64,000 bases of DNA from Trileptium ribeirensis (GCA_030248225.1 JASANE010020334.1:1-64000); one strand, 5' to 3'; positions 1-12,493 are shown, counted from the stretch's first letter. Notes: a model not told the origin generated them from the sequence alone. Made by a program: numbers and translations.

Positions 1-1475
1 TATTGCTAGGAGTGCTGTTCCGGGGTCAGGGGTCAACGCGGGCGTGGTTTGGCTCGTTTTACCTTTTTGAGGAAGCAAGGTTATTTTTATCTTAACTTTC
101 CAATTTTTACTCTGGTTGGTTTTATTTTGTAGTAAACTAAAATGTTGATGCCTCTTTTTTGTTTTCTCATTGTTAAGGGTCTGCTTCTGAATTTATCGGA
201 TTTTCAGGTTCGATTGATGCGTTTGAACGGTCCCGGATTAAAAATTGAAAATTTGGTTCTATGTTATTGCACGATAAAAGGTTTCAGCTTAGATGATGGC
301 TCCGGTTATTCCCTGTGGGTCAGGGTGCGCCCTAACACTCTGCGCCCAACCCCTTGATTTTACTTGACCCCCCCCCCCGCCCGTAAGTCCATCAAATTCG
401 AAAGTTTTCCGGTCAAATTTTACCTGGGGTTTTCGGGCATCCAAACTCATTTCCGGTATTGGTTTTGCTCTATGACCCATTTTTCAATGGTTACGGGGGT
501 ATGGTGCCCCCACGATATCCGGTCTAATCGAAATGAATGGTTTGATCATCGATTTTAGTAACCATCACGGGAAAGCAACCCTAATTTCTAGTTTAACTTG
601 TTGCAGTTTTACCTGCGGTTGGTTTATTCATAGTAATAACGCCACAAATGTCGATGTACTCATTTCTGCTTATCCGATCAAGGCTCCGGTTCAACAACGT
701 TATGGGTTTGCAGCACGATGCCTCATGGCTAATCCCCTACCGAAAATTCGGTAATTTGTTCTGAGGTCCTGGGTGGCTGAAAAGTTTCACTTGGTGGGCT
801 CCTTGCATGGGAAACTCATTGCCGGTATTGGTTTTGCTCTGTGACCCACTTGCATAAAGGGAATGGTGGCTCAGGATTCGGGCCAGAGAGAAAAATAACG
901 TTTCAGGACTCATTTTGGACTGCATGCCTTGTAAGCACAGACTTATTTTTATCTCAACCTTTGATTTTTTTCTCTGGTTGGGATTACTTCAGTAGTAAAT
1001 GTGCCATGCTGATGCTTCCTTTTATTTCAAATCACGGCACTGGTTCACTGGAATTTTAGGATGCACCTCATGGTCCCTTAATCCCCAAAATTCGAAAATC
1101 TTCTTCTAGTGTCTTGGGCTGTAAAAGCGTTTCACCTGCTGGTTTGGGTATGGAAACTCAATTGCTGGTGTTGGACGTTGCTCTACGATCTACGGTCTGA
1201 TCTGGTAATGAAGAAAGCGCTGCCACCCAGTTAATCGATCCAAAATTCCTAATTTTCCCGTTAAGCGCTGGAGGCCGCGACAGGCTGTTGATGGGGTTTT
1301 TGGGCACGGAAAGTTATTGCCGGTGTTAGTTTCGTTCTAACTTGTGCGGTATTGTGTGAGGTCCATATATAGCATATCGACGTATGCTATCGAGAGCTGA
1401 TTGGCTGTGTACGCAAAAGGCGTAAAGGTGTACCTATGCTTCACTACGTTCTGGCAATCTCCATAGAATTACTAG
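1..1475 (+). repeat. Dispersed repeat family A, copy 1 (left end outside window)
   Basis: It shares with copies at 44.4 and 49.4 kb the internal unit containing GCAAGGTTATTTTTATCTTA (near 76), the phrase around CGGGCATGGGAAACTCATTG, and a common right end. The right end holds a hairpin (7-bp arms TAGCATA/TATGCTA at 1370-1389) and the terminal CACTACGTTCTG (1442-1453). A ~100-bp segment at about 283-385 interrupts the family pattern. No coding capacity is seen. Confidence 0.75.
283..363 (+). repeat. Inverted repeat arm, left (pairs with 2276-2368)
   Basis: About 80 bp that reappear inverted near 2276-2368. It contains the hAT-like terminus CCGGTTATTCCCTG followed by GGGTCAGGGTGCGCCCTAAC. The arms enclose about 1.9 kb. 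Confidence 0.7.
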
Positions 1476-2333
1476 TTTATTGTGTCTCGACAATACTTAT
1501 AAGGTGACATCCGAGTAAAATTGTGCTTATTTCTCTGGTCTTCCCACAATTGGCGGGGGGTCCCCTGGCATTTTTCGGTGCCCCGTCGTTCAGAACAGGT
1601 GCCACTGGAAAAATTTCGGGCTCCGCAAGTTCATCGTCACTTGGAAATTTTCTCGTTTCAAGTCGGTCCAACAACAGAAAAAATCAATCAAAATTTGTAC
1701 TAAATTTCCATTCTGAAGCCAAAATTTCTCAAATTTTATCAAAAATTTGCCTCAAAATCGTTTTTTCTTTCCATCAAAAGCAATTTGGCAGTGTTCCGCG
1801 CACACTATGTTTAACCGTTTTTCTTCTAGGCTGCAAAATGCCGCTGGCAAAATCGGTATCTTGGGCTCTACCCGAAACTGCAAATTTTCAGCGAATGTAA
1901 AGCCCCCAGATTGTCCGCCACATTTTCCACATCGGAAATCGTAACTTTGACCCCTTCTACAGTTGTGAACTTCCCCTGCATTTTTCCTTAAAATCTCAGC
2001 AAAAATTTAATTTTTTATGCCACTAACATTACATCTAATGCTACTTCAATTGGTATTTATAAATTAACCATGATTTCTCAGAAGATCGAGTGTTGAACAT
2101 CACTATGTCGAAAAAATTTACCTTCCAACTTGATCGACTCCTACTTGGGCGCTCCCCTGGGCCCTGGGTCAAACCTGATCCTGGTTTCGGACGAGTTGTA
2201 GAACGCCATCGAATCACAAAAAACATTTGAGATAAATATTTAACGAAAACTTTCGAATTAATAAACTAGGCGGGGGGTAGAGTAAAATCAAGGGATTGGG
2301 CGCGAAAGCGTTAGGGCGCAACCCTGACCCGCA
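1476..2333. repeat. Family E repeat fragment (reverse orientation) and unassigned DNA
   Basis: 1525-1950 resembles, in reverse orientation, sequence at 18.8 and 60.1 kb, with shared phrases around TTCGCTGAAAATTT and a GCCAAGACGCTTCC-like stretch. The open frames here are by-products of the repeat. 1950-2275 shows nothing I recognise. Confidence 0.5.
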
Positions 2334-2755
2334 GGGAATAACCGGAACCATCCATCTAAGCTGGAACCTGTTCTTCGAAACTTAAATATGACGAAACAGA
2401 TGAAGGAAGAAATGAAGGTGCAGTGGAATTAAAATGTATTAAAAAAATTTAAATGTATTGCTTTTCTGGAACTCTAAAGAGACTGATGGAATTCAATTTT
2501 TATTTATCGATCAATATGTTGGTTTTTGGACACCCAGAACAAAAAATGCCTTCCACTATACACACTTGCGTATATTGCGTCAAACTGAATGTACTCATAA
2601 TGCATGTAGCGTAGAATAAGCACTTTCGCTCTGTATCAAGCCGCCTCCCTTTACTACACATACGTGTGTTACATGTTATTTTGTTTGAAACTTAAAATTA
2701 TTGGTTTATATGGCTCTAAGAAAAAATAATAGATGGTAATTTTCTGATCAAATTA
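2334..2755 (+). mobile_element. hAT-type MITE, truncated copy A
   Basis: It starts with the CAGGGAATAACCGGAACC terminus and then follows the interior of the complete copies, including AAAAAATGCCTTCCACTATA and CCTCCCTTTACTACACATAC. Similarity stops near 2755 and no matching right end or target duplication is found, so this is a fragment. Confidence 0.7.
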
Positions 2756-4773
2756 TGACCAAAACTACATTAACATACTATAGATGTATGCTTTTCGAAC
2801 ATCATTAACTTTATAGCTTATACTGAAAGTAGCTTTGAAATTTGTATTGTTCCACTCGCTATAGTAAGCACGAGAGATCGTCGGAGACTGTGTACATACT
2901 TATTTTAATGTATGTTTTCGACAACAATACTGGATGTTCGCGGAAATTAGAGACTTTGTAGTTGCCGACTATGTGCAAGCGCTTATTCCACTGATCAAAC
3001 TGGTTCAGTGTTATCAATCTCGCAGCAGTTTTGCACTGGATATATACATGATGGTTCTTTTTAGGCTTTACCGTGCATGCTTTGCATCAGTATTCATGCT
3101 GCGCTTTTTTGGTGTACTACACGTTTCGGTGTGGTATTGCTGTTTTCTATTTGTGTTGTGATTATTTTTTATTGGATACTCACTAGTGTATAATGTTCCG
3201 GATTTCTGTTTTAGACGGATTTTGAGAGATAATTTTAAACAGGGATAGGGCAGCTAAAATGGCTCAAAACATCAGTATATACCTCGCCTCAGTTGATTGC
3301 TGCTCGCGCGCAACTTGCTCGTGGGAAAATAAAATTTTATTTTGAAATTTAATGGTTTGGTTTTTGTTCACTCGCTCGTACTTTAGCGACAGTCAATTGT
3401 GACGAGTACTCTAGAGCAGCTGCTTATTAAAATCGGTAGTCTTATTTTTCCAGGTTCGGTCTTGTTATACTGTCATAACTAATAACTGGGCCCTAAACTA
3501 GGATGAAGATGGTTGGGTGTCGGTGTCTGTTTAACATAGGTTGGGGTCTGCTCAGATAAGGAGTCAGCATTAAAAATGTGTATATAATGCATATTATTTT
3601 GATTCAGTATTTGTGGCGGTTATCTGTTTCAGTAAACGTAGGTATTGCACGTGGACGGATGGAATCCGGGAGTGTTAATGGATTGTCAATTTTTTGTTGG
3701 AAATAAAAATGAAAAATACACAAAGTACCGTTGATCATGTGAAGTATTTCTTCCGCTATATAGACACTTGAGCAAAACTTGACATCAGTATGGTAGTACA
3801 AAATGAATTTAGAGTGTGGTTTCAAGCTAAATATAGTATACTGAGCCTTATGCGTGTTCACATTGCGTGTCATCCCGTGCATCCAATCTGATTCGTGGCC
3901 ACATTACATCGGATACCACACGACCAAATTTTATAGCTACTATATTCATGTGCATTTAAGAATATTATTTTCACAATATATATGAGTCATGAATCATCGC
4001 AATGGACTCGTTTCTGATTCTAACCAGACAAAATTGTGTCGGATCAGATCGGACGCAGTGAATAACTAAGAGTGCGCACAATTAAGTACCAAAGGGCACT
4101 GTGGACAGGCCAACTTAGAACCTTGGCCAGAGCGTGGAGTTAGGACAGCGTGCGCCGTTCTCTATTCTAAACACATTTTGCCATGTCACAATGTTGTTAG
4201 TATTGGGCTTGCATATTCCCGATAAAATTACATAAGCCGTCCGCTTTAGTAGGATGAAATCCGTGGGTAATAGCAACAAAATGGTAACTCGGTTTTCGTG
4301 CGCGACTTGTTTTGGGTCGACAATGCGGCATAGCTTTTGTAGACCATTCAGGCTTATTATGGTAGTGGTTTTAATTTAATTTGTATCAAAAGAGTTGTTC
4401 ACTTGACAACATATCGGTTGCTTTAGTCATTAGATTTGTTACGGACAATTGACCAGTGGTTATTGTATTCGGAGACCGGGATATTTTACAGTGAAGCATG
4501 TTGTATATACAGAATAGTTGATTTACAATATATATATACTTTCAATTTGTGCTCTGTTTTTTTTGTTAGAAATGCATTATATATATATTGTTTCTCTGAA
4601 GTAGTCGCTTTACTGCCTTTTTTCAGTTGCAACAAATATATTGTTGGACTATAAGTTACATGGATTGTCCAAGCTACCATTGTATCTGGAAGCTTCTTTG
4701 GAGGTCCATGTGTTGATTTGTTTGCCGGATCCATTCTGTTCAACTGTCAAAAATTATGTCAAATATGAGTAAC
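2756..4773. other. Unassigned AT-rich DNA
   Basis: No gene, RNA gene or repeat family was recognised. Short open frames on both strands lack any domain signature or convincing splice context. Confidence 0.5.
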
Positions 4774-4781
4774 GTAAGGAC

Positions 4782-6625
4782 CAGGGAATAACCGGAACCG
4801 AAATTTACCGGAACCGGAACCAGCAACCGGAACCGCTCATTTAAACCGGATCCGGAACCGGAACCTGGTCTTCGAAATTTATATATAGTAAAACAGATGA
4901 TGGAAGAGATGAAGGTATAGTGGATTTAAAATGCATTAAAAATAACTTTTACATTAAACTTAATGTATTGCGATGGTATTATTGCCTTTCTGAAACTTTA
5001 AAGAGACTGAGGAATTTAATAATGCTTATTTATTGATCAAATATGTCGGTTTTTGGACGCCCAGAGCAAAAAATGCCTTCCACTATACACCATTGCGTAA
5101 ACTGCGTCAAATAGAATATGCTTACAAAGCTTGGACAAACAGTGCCCGTCAGCTAGATCGTAATGATGATAACTTTCTAATCAGAATGCTATAAATGAGA
5201 CACACTGTGGTGCTGTTCGCACAGTTTCAATAAATACAGTTCATTGCCAAGAAAGCAGTTTCTAGCTGCTTTGCAGATAACGTTAGTTTACTTCAATTAT
5301 ACTGATTTACCAAGTTTACAAGCGCACTGGCGGGTGCTTGACGCAATTTATGTTAGCCAAGCATACCCTAAGCACTTCTGCGTAAGCCATACTCTGTTAC
5401 CGAGTTGGACCGGTTTAATTCAAACGTATCCCACAGACTTCTGGATATGTAAAATAGCTGATACAAGCATCGAACTGGCTTTGATTTAACAAACTCCTGC
5501 AGGTTATTATGAAAAATTCCTGGTCAAATTATGTGCCCTACTTACGTTTCACACGGCAAATTGGTTAGTTAATCTTTTCTTTTGCTTGATTGTATTAGAG
5601 CTTGATCATTGTGTAATTGAAAGAAGCGAAGCGAGTTTCCCCAAATAGGTTGCTAGCGTGGGAATATGGGAAAATTTCTTTTTTTTTTGTTTGTCTGTGA
5701 CTTTCATAGCTCGACACTGGATCGATGGATTTTCACAAACTTTTTTTAAATGAACCGTTATGGTCTCTATATGATTCTTTTGTAGGTTTGATGTTTCGGG
5801 TAAGAAACGGGTCAGAAGGGTCAAAATTTAACTTTTTTTTGAAATTTCGGTTTTGGAGTTGCGTATATATCGGTCTATAACTCGAAAAATAGAAGGTACA
5901 GCGAAAAACGGAGAGCACCTGCCGTGTTCGCCTCAACGAGAGCTACAACTTTGTCTCTTACGGTATTTTTGTGGAACTTCAATCTGACCCAGAAAAATGG
6001 GTTAAAGGTCATTGGACCACCTGTAGTGTGAACTGCAAAATTCGAGATTTGGTTAATTTTGCCATATCTCCGTGAAAAGACAGGTCCCTAGGTTTTCGAC
6101 TACGCTGAAAACGATGGCAGGAATGTTTTTGATGTATTGTCAATATTTTCCATGATTAATGATGGTCGAGTTTGAGGACCAGACCCTAACATTTGAACCC
6201 AAAAATTCGAGATTTGGGAAATGTTTCCAAGCTTTGAAGTCAAACATTCGAGACTTGGTTAAGTTCGCCTGATCATCCTGAAGAGACGGGTTGCTTTGGT
6301 TTATTGCTAATTAGAACGCTTTACAAGAATCGCATGTGCTGCGCTCGCAGAAAAAGGTTAGTCTTTGATTATCATTTTGTATGAACATAAGGAACGACTG
6401 GGTCTGTAAAGTGTGAGGTCACGCTCGCTCGTTTCCCCTCGCTTGCGAGTTACTAGTATATATTACATATGTTTGGATTACAGGATGAAGCAAAAAACGT
6501 GGAAAATTTCAAACAAAATTTTTAAACCGGAATTCCGGTTCCGGTATGGTTTTTGCCCTTTGCCGGAACCGCAACCGGAACACTATTTTCGCCGGAACCG
6601 GAATCGGAATTCCGGTTACTCCCTG
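4782..6625 (+). mobile_element. hAT-type MITE, copy B, with nested insertion
   Basis: It starts CAGGGAATAACCGGAACC and ends GGTTACTCCCTG, giving inverted CAGGGA-TAACCGGAA termini with ACCGGAAC motifs repeated inside the ends. It is flanked by a perfect 8-bp target duplication GTAAGGAC (4774-4781 and 6626-6633), the hallmark of hAT insertion. No transposase frame is seen, so it is nonautonomous. Compared with copy D it carries an extra ~840 bp near 5615-6452. Confidence 0.9.
5615..6452. mobile_element. Family F element nested in hAT copy B
   Basis: Comparison with copy D shows that this stretch interrupts otherwise continuous hAT sequence. It begins with GAAGCGAAGCGAGTTTCCCC and ends with CTTGCGAGTTACTAG. 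A TA target duplication is possible but cannot be fixed. A related right end (TTTGCGAGTTACTAGT) occurs near 22671-22687. Confidence 0.65.
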
Positions 6626-6930
6626 GTAAGGACTGACTGTTATGAATATCTACTGGTGGACATTTATGCAATCATTAGCTTCGCACGGCAAAATTTGGGA
6701 TCCTTGCTCAAAATATCAAAAATAGCATATAAATTATTAGTCTATTAGCATTAGCATTCTGCTAAACTGTCAAAAATAATGTAAAATTGTGTAACGTAAG
6801 GGCTGAGTGATATTGTGGATATCTACAAAGGGACATTTTTGTTATCTATAACCTCGCACGGCAAAATTTGAGATCCTTAGTCAAGATAGGAAAAAATTAG
6901 CATATATATAAATCATTAACAAAAATTTGC
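6626..6930 (+). repeat. Tandem duplication flanking hAT copy B
   Basis: A ~160-bp segment containing CTGTCAAAAAT, GTAACGTAAGG and CGCACGGCAAAATTTG occurs twice side by side. The first unit is split by hAT copy B. The second (from about 6766) is intact and shows the unoccupied target GTAAGGGC at 6796-6803. Confidence 0.75.
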
Positions 6931-7682
6931 TAATTTTGTTACCGTGCATCAGCATGAACTTGAGAAACTTGGGTAAGTTAAAATATGTACCCTCTCGCTG
7001 TTTCGGGAAACTACGGCCCTACAAACATTAACCATAGGAATAACAATTATAAGATCCTGAAATGATGACGGAATCGGCGTCAGGATTGGTACTGGCCGCA
7101 GGTTTGGTACTGGCCTCGCCATACTACCAAACTTATACTTCGGAGCATGAGCTGGGGCGTCCGCTTAGTTCAGAACTGGTGCATCCCAGATACATAGGGG
7201 CGATTCCACCGCTTGATCTGGGGTCTACCTAATTGAACTGGATAAGCGATAAAGTACTGTAACCGTCAGGAAACATCAAAAATGTGTAGTTTAGCAAATG
7301 ATAGCAATTGTATGTACTTAAATAAGCGAATTTTAGCGTTTTAGCTCCACTGGGAAAATCGTAGCCAAAATAGATAACTAGATCATATTTTAGTCTATCA
7401 GAGTGTAATTTTTACTGGCTCAGGAAATATATGGATGTACGAACTGGGGGACACCAAAATTTACCGGGGCATGAACTGCAGGAACCTGGGCAGGTCGAAA
7501 TACCTGCACCCCTCCCCTTATTCGGAGAAACTATGTGTATATCCGCCTTTAGTTGTATTTGTGTAAATAGACATATATGTATATGCGTTAATCAGAATGT
7601 TTATGTGTTAATCAGAATGTTGAAAATTCGATAGTTGTGTTATGGTTAACCCTTTCGTTCGTAAAATTCCGCATTTGTCACA
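6931..7682. other. Unassigned DNA
   Basis: No feature was recognised. Phrases around 7080-7200 (GGTACTGGCC and similar) recur loosely near 13.1 kb, which hints at another degraded repeat. Confidence 0.4.
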
Positions 7683-7852
7683 GCGTACATTACACAGGGA
7701 TGCAGTAATCGAGTTTGTCGTGCGGTGTGCGTTTGCTCATGCGTTGTTTTGTTAGTCACTCGCTTTACGAGGTTCCTGAAGGAACCTAACTACAGCTCTC
7801 ATATAGCGTAGTGGCTAGCGTACCAGGCTTGCACCAAAACGATCCACGTTCA
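7683..7852 (+). repeat. tRNA-like (SINE-like) dispersed repeat, copy 1
   Basis: It matches, in opposite orientation, 48669-48817. The 3' part holds a good RNA polymerase III A-box (TAGCGTAGTGGC at 7804-7815) followed by GCTAGCGTACCAGGCTTGCA, tRNA-like in arrangement. The B-box position (CGTTCAGTCTG) is degenerate and the anticodon stem does not pair, so it is not a functional tRNA gene. Confidence 0.55.
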
Positions 7853-9686
7853 GTCTGTCGTTGATGCAAAAGTTTTATCATAACTTCACGAAATACACAT
7901 TGTTTTAAGAAGGAAAGGGTTGTCTCAGTTAATTGTTGGTCGTATGTAACACCTTACTGCAACACCCATATATAGGATCATGTAAAATAGCTAACACTTT
8001 ATTGCAACACCTATACATTGGAAATTTATTAACATATATAGCTAAACTTATTTTTATTTTTTTTATTTGATGCGTTGTTGTTGGTCGTCATATAGAGTAT
8101 CGCAGGTATATATATATATATGTATTTCCATAATGAAATTCGGGAGCCGTGATCTTCAGAATATATACGCAAATATATCCATTAAAACACAAATTGACAA
8201 TTTCTCGACTGATTTTTCCCGACGTAGCAGTTTTCTTAAATTGCTATGAACAGTCTTCGTTTTCCTGTGGCAGGCTTAACTGCAATTTTTTATTCATTGT
8301 GTATTGGAATTTCATTGTCCTAGCTTTGATTTTGCGCTGCTCGAATGGTTTCTTTGTCACAAAACCGACGACAAGAATCGAAAACTTTTAGACTCTGATC
8401 ATTTGGGGTACCGTGGTAGATAAGTTACTGAATTCTGAGTGCAGTGAGCGAAACGGGGGAAGCGAAGAATTCCATTTCAGTCGTGTACTGAGTATGTTTA
8501 TGTTCAGCGGCTGGCAGCTTGTTGGGTTATGGCAGCCTTTGTCGTTGTTTATGGGTCTAAGCTATACTTAGTATGCATCAATATTACACCACGAACCCAC
8601 CGCATTTTCGAACCTAATCGATCATCTAAGATTGAGTTTTCGGAGTCGATTTTAGATCACCTGGTTTTGAAAAACATTGCCATGGTCGGTGTTTTAGTTT
8701 CCTATTCGTTCTACGCAGATGGCAATCAGCTGAAATACGCAGCCAAAATTAAGATCTCGACGTTTTTACGAACCCGTTGGCTCCAATCACATATTATGAT
8801 AAAGCCGAGAGTGGCTAAATATTCCACAGCCAAGAGCGCTGTACCACGGGTACGTAGCAGTGTAACATCGAAATCTCACTCTACTAATTGTTGTTTTGCC
8901 TTTGTTAAGCACCTTTATTGCGGTGCTTTTGGTTTTGCTGAATAAATATATATACGATGGCGACGGGCATGATTGCTTTGCAACGTCGGCAATTGTCATT
9001 GCTATAATTGATAGTCAAAAGGTTATCTCGATGTCACGTTACAGCAGCAACTGATATCATTTTTGCTTAAGACTTGCTGTCGTGATTGTTTACTTAAATG
9101 CTTTTTGCTTGCCTGGCTTGTGTATACAATGTTGCATAATAAAGTCTTCCGACAAATGCAGATATTTGTCGTTTTTTTTGTTCTGGGATTAAATCTGTTT
9201 CGTACGTTCCACGAAAATACATTCCTATCGATGCAGTGCTTCGGCATGTGTCTTTCGTTTTCCGATTATACGTTGTCGGGTGAACAAGTCTTCGCGTTGC
9301 GTATTTCTTTGCTGCCTTGAAGATGTTATGATGCTAAGGGGTGGTTTACTTTGGTTGGAATGCCAAATGATTTTTATAATTTTCAATTTGTACTTCAGTG
9401 TTGTGAGTTTTTTGGTGTTGTAATCGATTTCTCTATTCATAAATCGGCAGTTGATTTGTGTTGATCACTGAATCCGGTGACATTCCCAATCCTTATATTC
9501 GAGCAAGCATGATTGCATTACACTGATGGATTTTATTTTATTAAATTGTTGCCTTGCAGAGCGGAAAATATCTTACAACTATTTGGTGTTGTATGTACGT
9601 ATATATATATATGAAAATCCGTAAATCAAAAATCTAAAATGCATCATCTGGTGGACAGTTCGTATGGTTATGTTTGAAGATTGTTT
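7853..9686. other. Unassigned DNA with one 138-codon open frame (8529-8945 +)
   Basis: The only sizeable frame runs from 8529 to 8945. It has no recognisable domain, no promoter or splice context and no similarity to the rest of the window. It may be chance. A short TA repeat lies near 8108-8121. Confidence 0.4.
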
Positions 9687-9687
9687 T

Positions 9688-10690
9688 GTAATTTTATAAC
9701 CCTCCTCTCCCCGTGCAATTGTATACGGCACTCCTGCACGATTTTTTATAATTTTATAAGAATTGTATACGACACTCCTGCGCGATTTTTTTGTAATTTT
9801 ATAACCCTCCTCTCCCCGTGCAATTGTATAGGCACTCCTGCGCGATTTTTATATAATTTTATAACCCTCCTCTGCCCGTGCAATTGTATAGGCACTCCTG
9901 CGCGATTTTTCTTATAATTTTATAACCCGCCTCTCCCCGTGCAATTGTATAGGCACTCCTGCGCGATTTTTTTTATAATTTTATACCCCTCCTCTCTCCG
10001 TGCAATTCTATAGGCACTCCTGCGCGATTTTTTTTTAATTTTATAACCCTTCTCTCCCCGTGCAAATGCATACAGCACTCCTGCGCGATTTTTTTTATAA
10101 TTTTATAACCCTTCTCTCCCCGTGCAAATGCATACAGCACTCCTGCGCGATTTTTTTTATAATTTTATAACCCTTCTCTCCCCGTGCAATTGTATACGGC
10201 ACTCCTGCGCGATTTTTTATAATTTTATAACCCTCCTCTCCCCGTGCTATTGTATGGGCACTCCTGCGCGATTTTTTTATTATTTTATAACCCTCCTCTC
10301 CCCGTTCAATTGTATAGGCACTCGTGCGCGATTTTTTTATAATTTAATAACCCTCCTCTCCCCGTGCAATTGTATAGGCACTCCTGCGCGATTTTTTTTA
10401 TAATTTTATAACCCTTCTCTCCCCGTGCAATTGTATACGGCACTCCTGCGCGATTTTTTTATAATTTTATAACCCTCCTCTCCCCGTTCAATTGTATAGG
10501 CACTCCTGCGCGATTTTTTATAATTTTATAACCCTTCTCTCCCCGTGCAATTGTATACGGCACTCCTACGCGATTTTTTTATAATTTTATAACCCTTCTC
10601 TCCCCGTGCAATTGCATACGGCACTCCTGCGCGTTTTTTATAAATTTATAACCCTCCTCTCCCCGTGCAACTGCATACGGCACTCCAGCA
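9688..10690 (+). repeat. ~62-bp tandem array, about 17 units
   Basis: The unit contains CCTCTCCCCGTGCAATTGTA, GGCACTCCTGCGCGA, a T-tract of variable length and ATAATTTTATAACC. Seventeen occurrences of the ACTCCTGCGCG core (some with one change) lie between about 9731 and 10690. Repetitive peptides in the open frames here are by-products. Confidence 0.95.
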
Positions 10691-11578
10691 CAAAACAGCG
10701 CAATCATTGTATGTAGGCCACCAACACGGGTATCAGTAAGGCGACAGAACATCGTTTAGTCGCAATATTATGGCATAAGGGTCAAAAGCGTACCAATTTC
10801 GGACAAAAATAGCTCCCCACCTCCTCAATCTTTCCGTACCGCGTCTCGTACTTTTGAGTGATTGACCTCACTTCTGATTAGTGTGCTGGTTATAATTTTC
10901 ACACAAAGAGTGATAATTTCTCCAAAAAAGCACACCTCTTCCCGCGTACGCAATAAACTACATCAACAAATAAATTTAAAAAAACATGCTACTTCGAATT
11001 CGAATGCGTGCCAAAATATTTAAAGTTTATCAATAATTGCTGCTTAGGTATTGCATAGTTGAAAGCGAAGATGCCCGATCTTGTCAGAGTGGTGTTTCTG
11101 GTCGAATAATAGACCTCAACGCAAAAATTGAGGGAGCAGGTATTGTATTTAATCGGTATTTACGCTGTGAGGAAATTTCATTGCGTTGAAATAATTGATA
11201 GTCTCGCGTAGTGGCGTTTGGTCGTCGCTTAAGAACAATTTAATTTTGAATGCCGATCGAGCGACAACGTCGGAGACTAAAAGTTGAACCTTACCATTAC
11301 TACATTTACGATTTATTCAAAAGATACCCCCTGAAGAATCATCAATCTCTCCGCTTTAACGCCAAAGGCGTCTGCGAAACTTTGAGAAAGTGACGACAAG
11401 ACAAAAAAATTGGGGACAAATTAGCAAAAGTTAACTTAAAATAAACTATAAATATAACTAAATAATAACTATAACTAAAAACTAATAACTATATAAATAA
11501 AATAAATTAACTTATATATAAAATTAAATTTTAGCATAAAGTTGTAAACATTTTTGCGAAATTGAGACTAATTAAGAG
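10691..11578. other. Unassigned AT-rich DNA between two arrays
   Basis: No gene or repeat was recognised. 11440-11530 is a low-complexity run of A/T with ACTA motifs. Confidence 0.5.
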
Positions 11579-11580
11579 TT

Positions 11581-12493
11581 CTTGAAATTTCGACAATTAT
11601 CCTCCCCAGCCGGCCGAATCATTTATTCCCCTAAGACGACGGACCTTGGACACCCGTGTAGGTCTTGAAATTTCGACAATTATCCTCCCCAGCCGGACGA
11701 ATCATTTATTCCCCTGAGACGACGGACCTTGGACACCCATGTAGGTCTTGAAATTTCGACAATTATCCTCCCCAGCCGGCCGAATCATTTATTCCCCTGA
11801 GACGACGGACCTTGGACACCCATGTAGGTCTTGAAATTTCGACAATTATCCTCCCCAGCCGGCCGAATCATTTATTCCCCTAAGACGACGGACCTTGGAC
11901 ACCCATGTAGGTCTTGAAATTTCGACAATTATCCTCCCCAGCCGGCCGAATCATTTATTCCCCTAAGACGACGGACCTTGGACACCCATGTAGGTCTTGA
12001 AATTTCGACAATTATCCTCCCCAGCCGGCCGAATCATTTATTCCCCTGAGACGACGGACCTTGGACACCCATGTAGGTCTTGAAATTTCGACAATTATCG
12101 TCCCCAGCCGGCCGAATCATTTATTCCCCTGAGACGACGGACCTTGGACACCCATGTAGGTCTTGAAATTTCGACAATTATCCTCCCCAGCCGGCCGAAT
12201 CATTTATTCCCCTGAGACGACGGACCTTGGACACCCATGTAGGTCTTGAAATTTCGACAATTATCCTCCCCAGCCGGCCGAATCATTTATTCCCCTGAGA
12301 CGACGGACCTTGGACACCCATGTAGGTCTTGAAATTTCGACAATAATCATCACCAGCCGTCAGACTCATTTATTCCACGGAGACGACGGACCTTGGACAC
12401 CCATGTAGGTCTTGAAATTTCGACAATTATCCTCCCCAGCCGGCCGAATCATTTATTCCCCTGAGACGACGGACCTTGGACACCCATGTAGGT
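11581..12493 (+). repeat. 83-bp tandem array, 11 units
   Basis: The unit runs from CTTGAAATTTCGACAATTAT through CCCAGCCGGCCGAATCATTT and GAGACGACGGACCTTGGACA to ACCCATGTAGGT. The period is exactly 83 bp (starts at 11581, 11664, 11747 and so on). Ten units are nearly identical. The tenth (about 12328-12410) is clearly diverged. Confidence 0.97.

Noticed and set aside
7800..7870. Possible functional tRNA gene
   Set aside because: Good A-box but degenerate B-box and no paired anticodon stem; better described as a SINE-like repeat.
8529..8945. 138-codon open frame upstream of vigilin
   Set aside because: No recognisable domain, no splice or promoter context; kept only as a note in the unassigned region.
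9681..10403. Long repetitive open frames coding for a ~20-residue repeat peptide
   Set aside because: They come from a ~62-bp tandem array with indels; there is no start context, and the frame is not kept across the array.
11581..12493. Regular repeats that might be read as a CRISPR array
   Set aside because: Units are head-to-tail without unique spacers, in an intron-rich animal locus.
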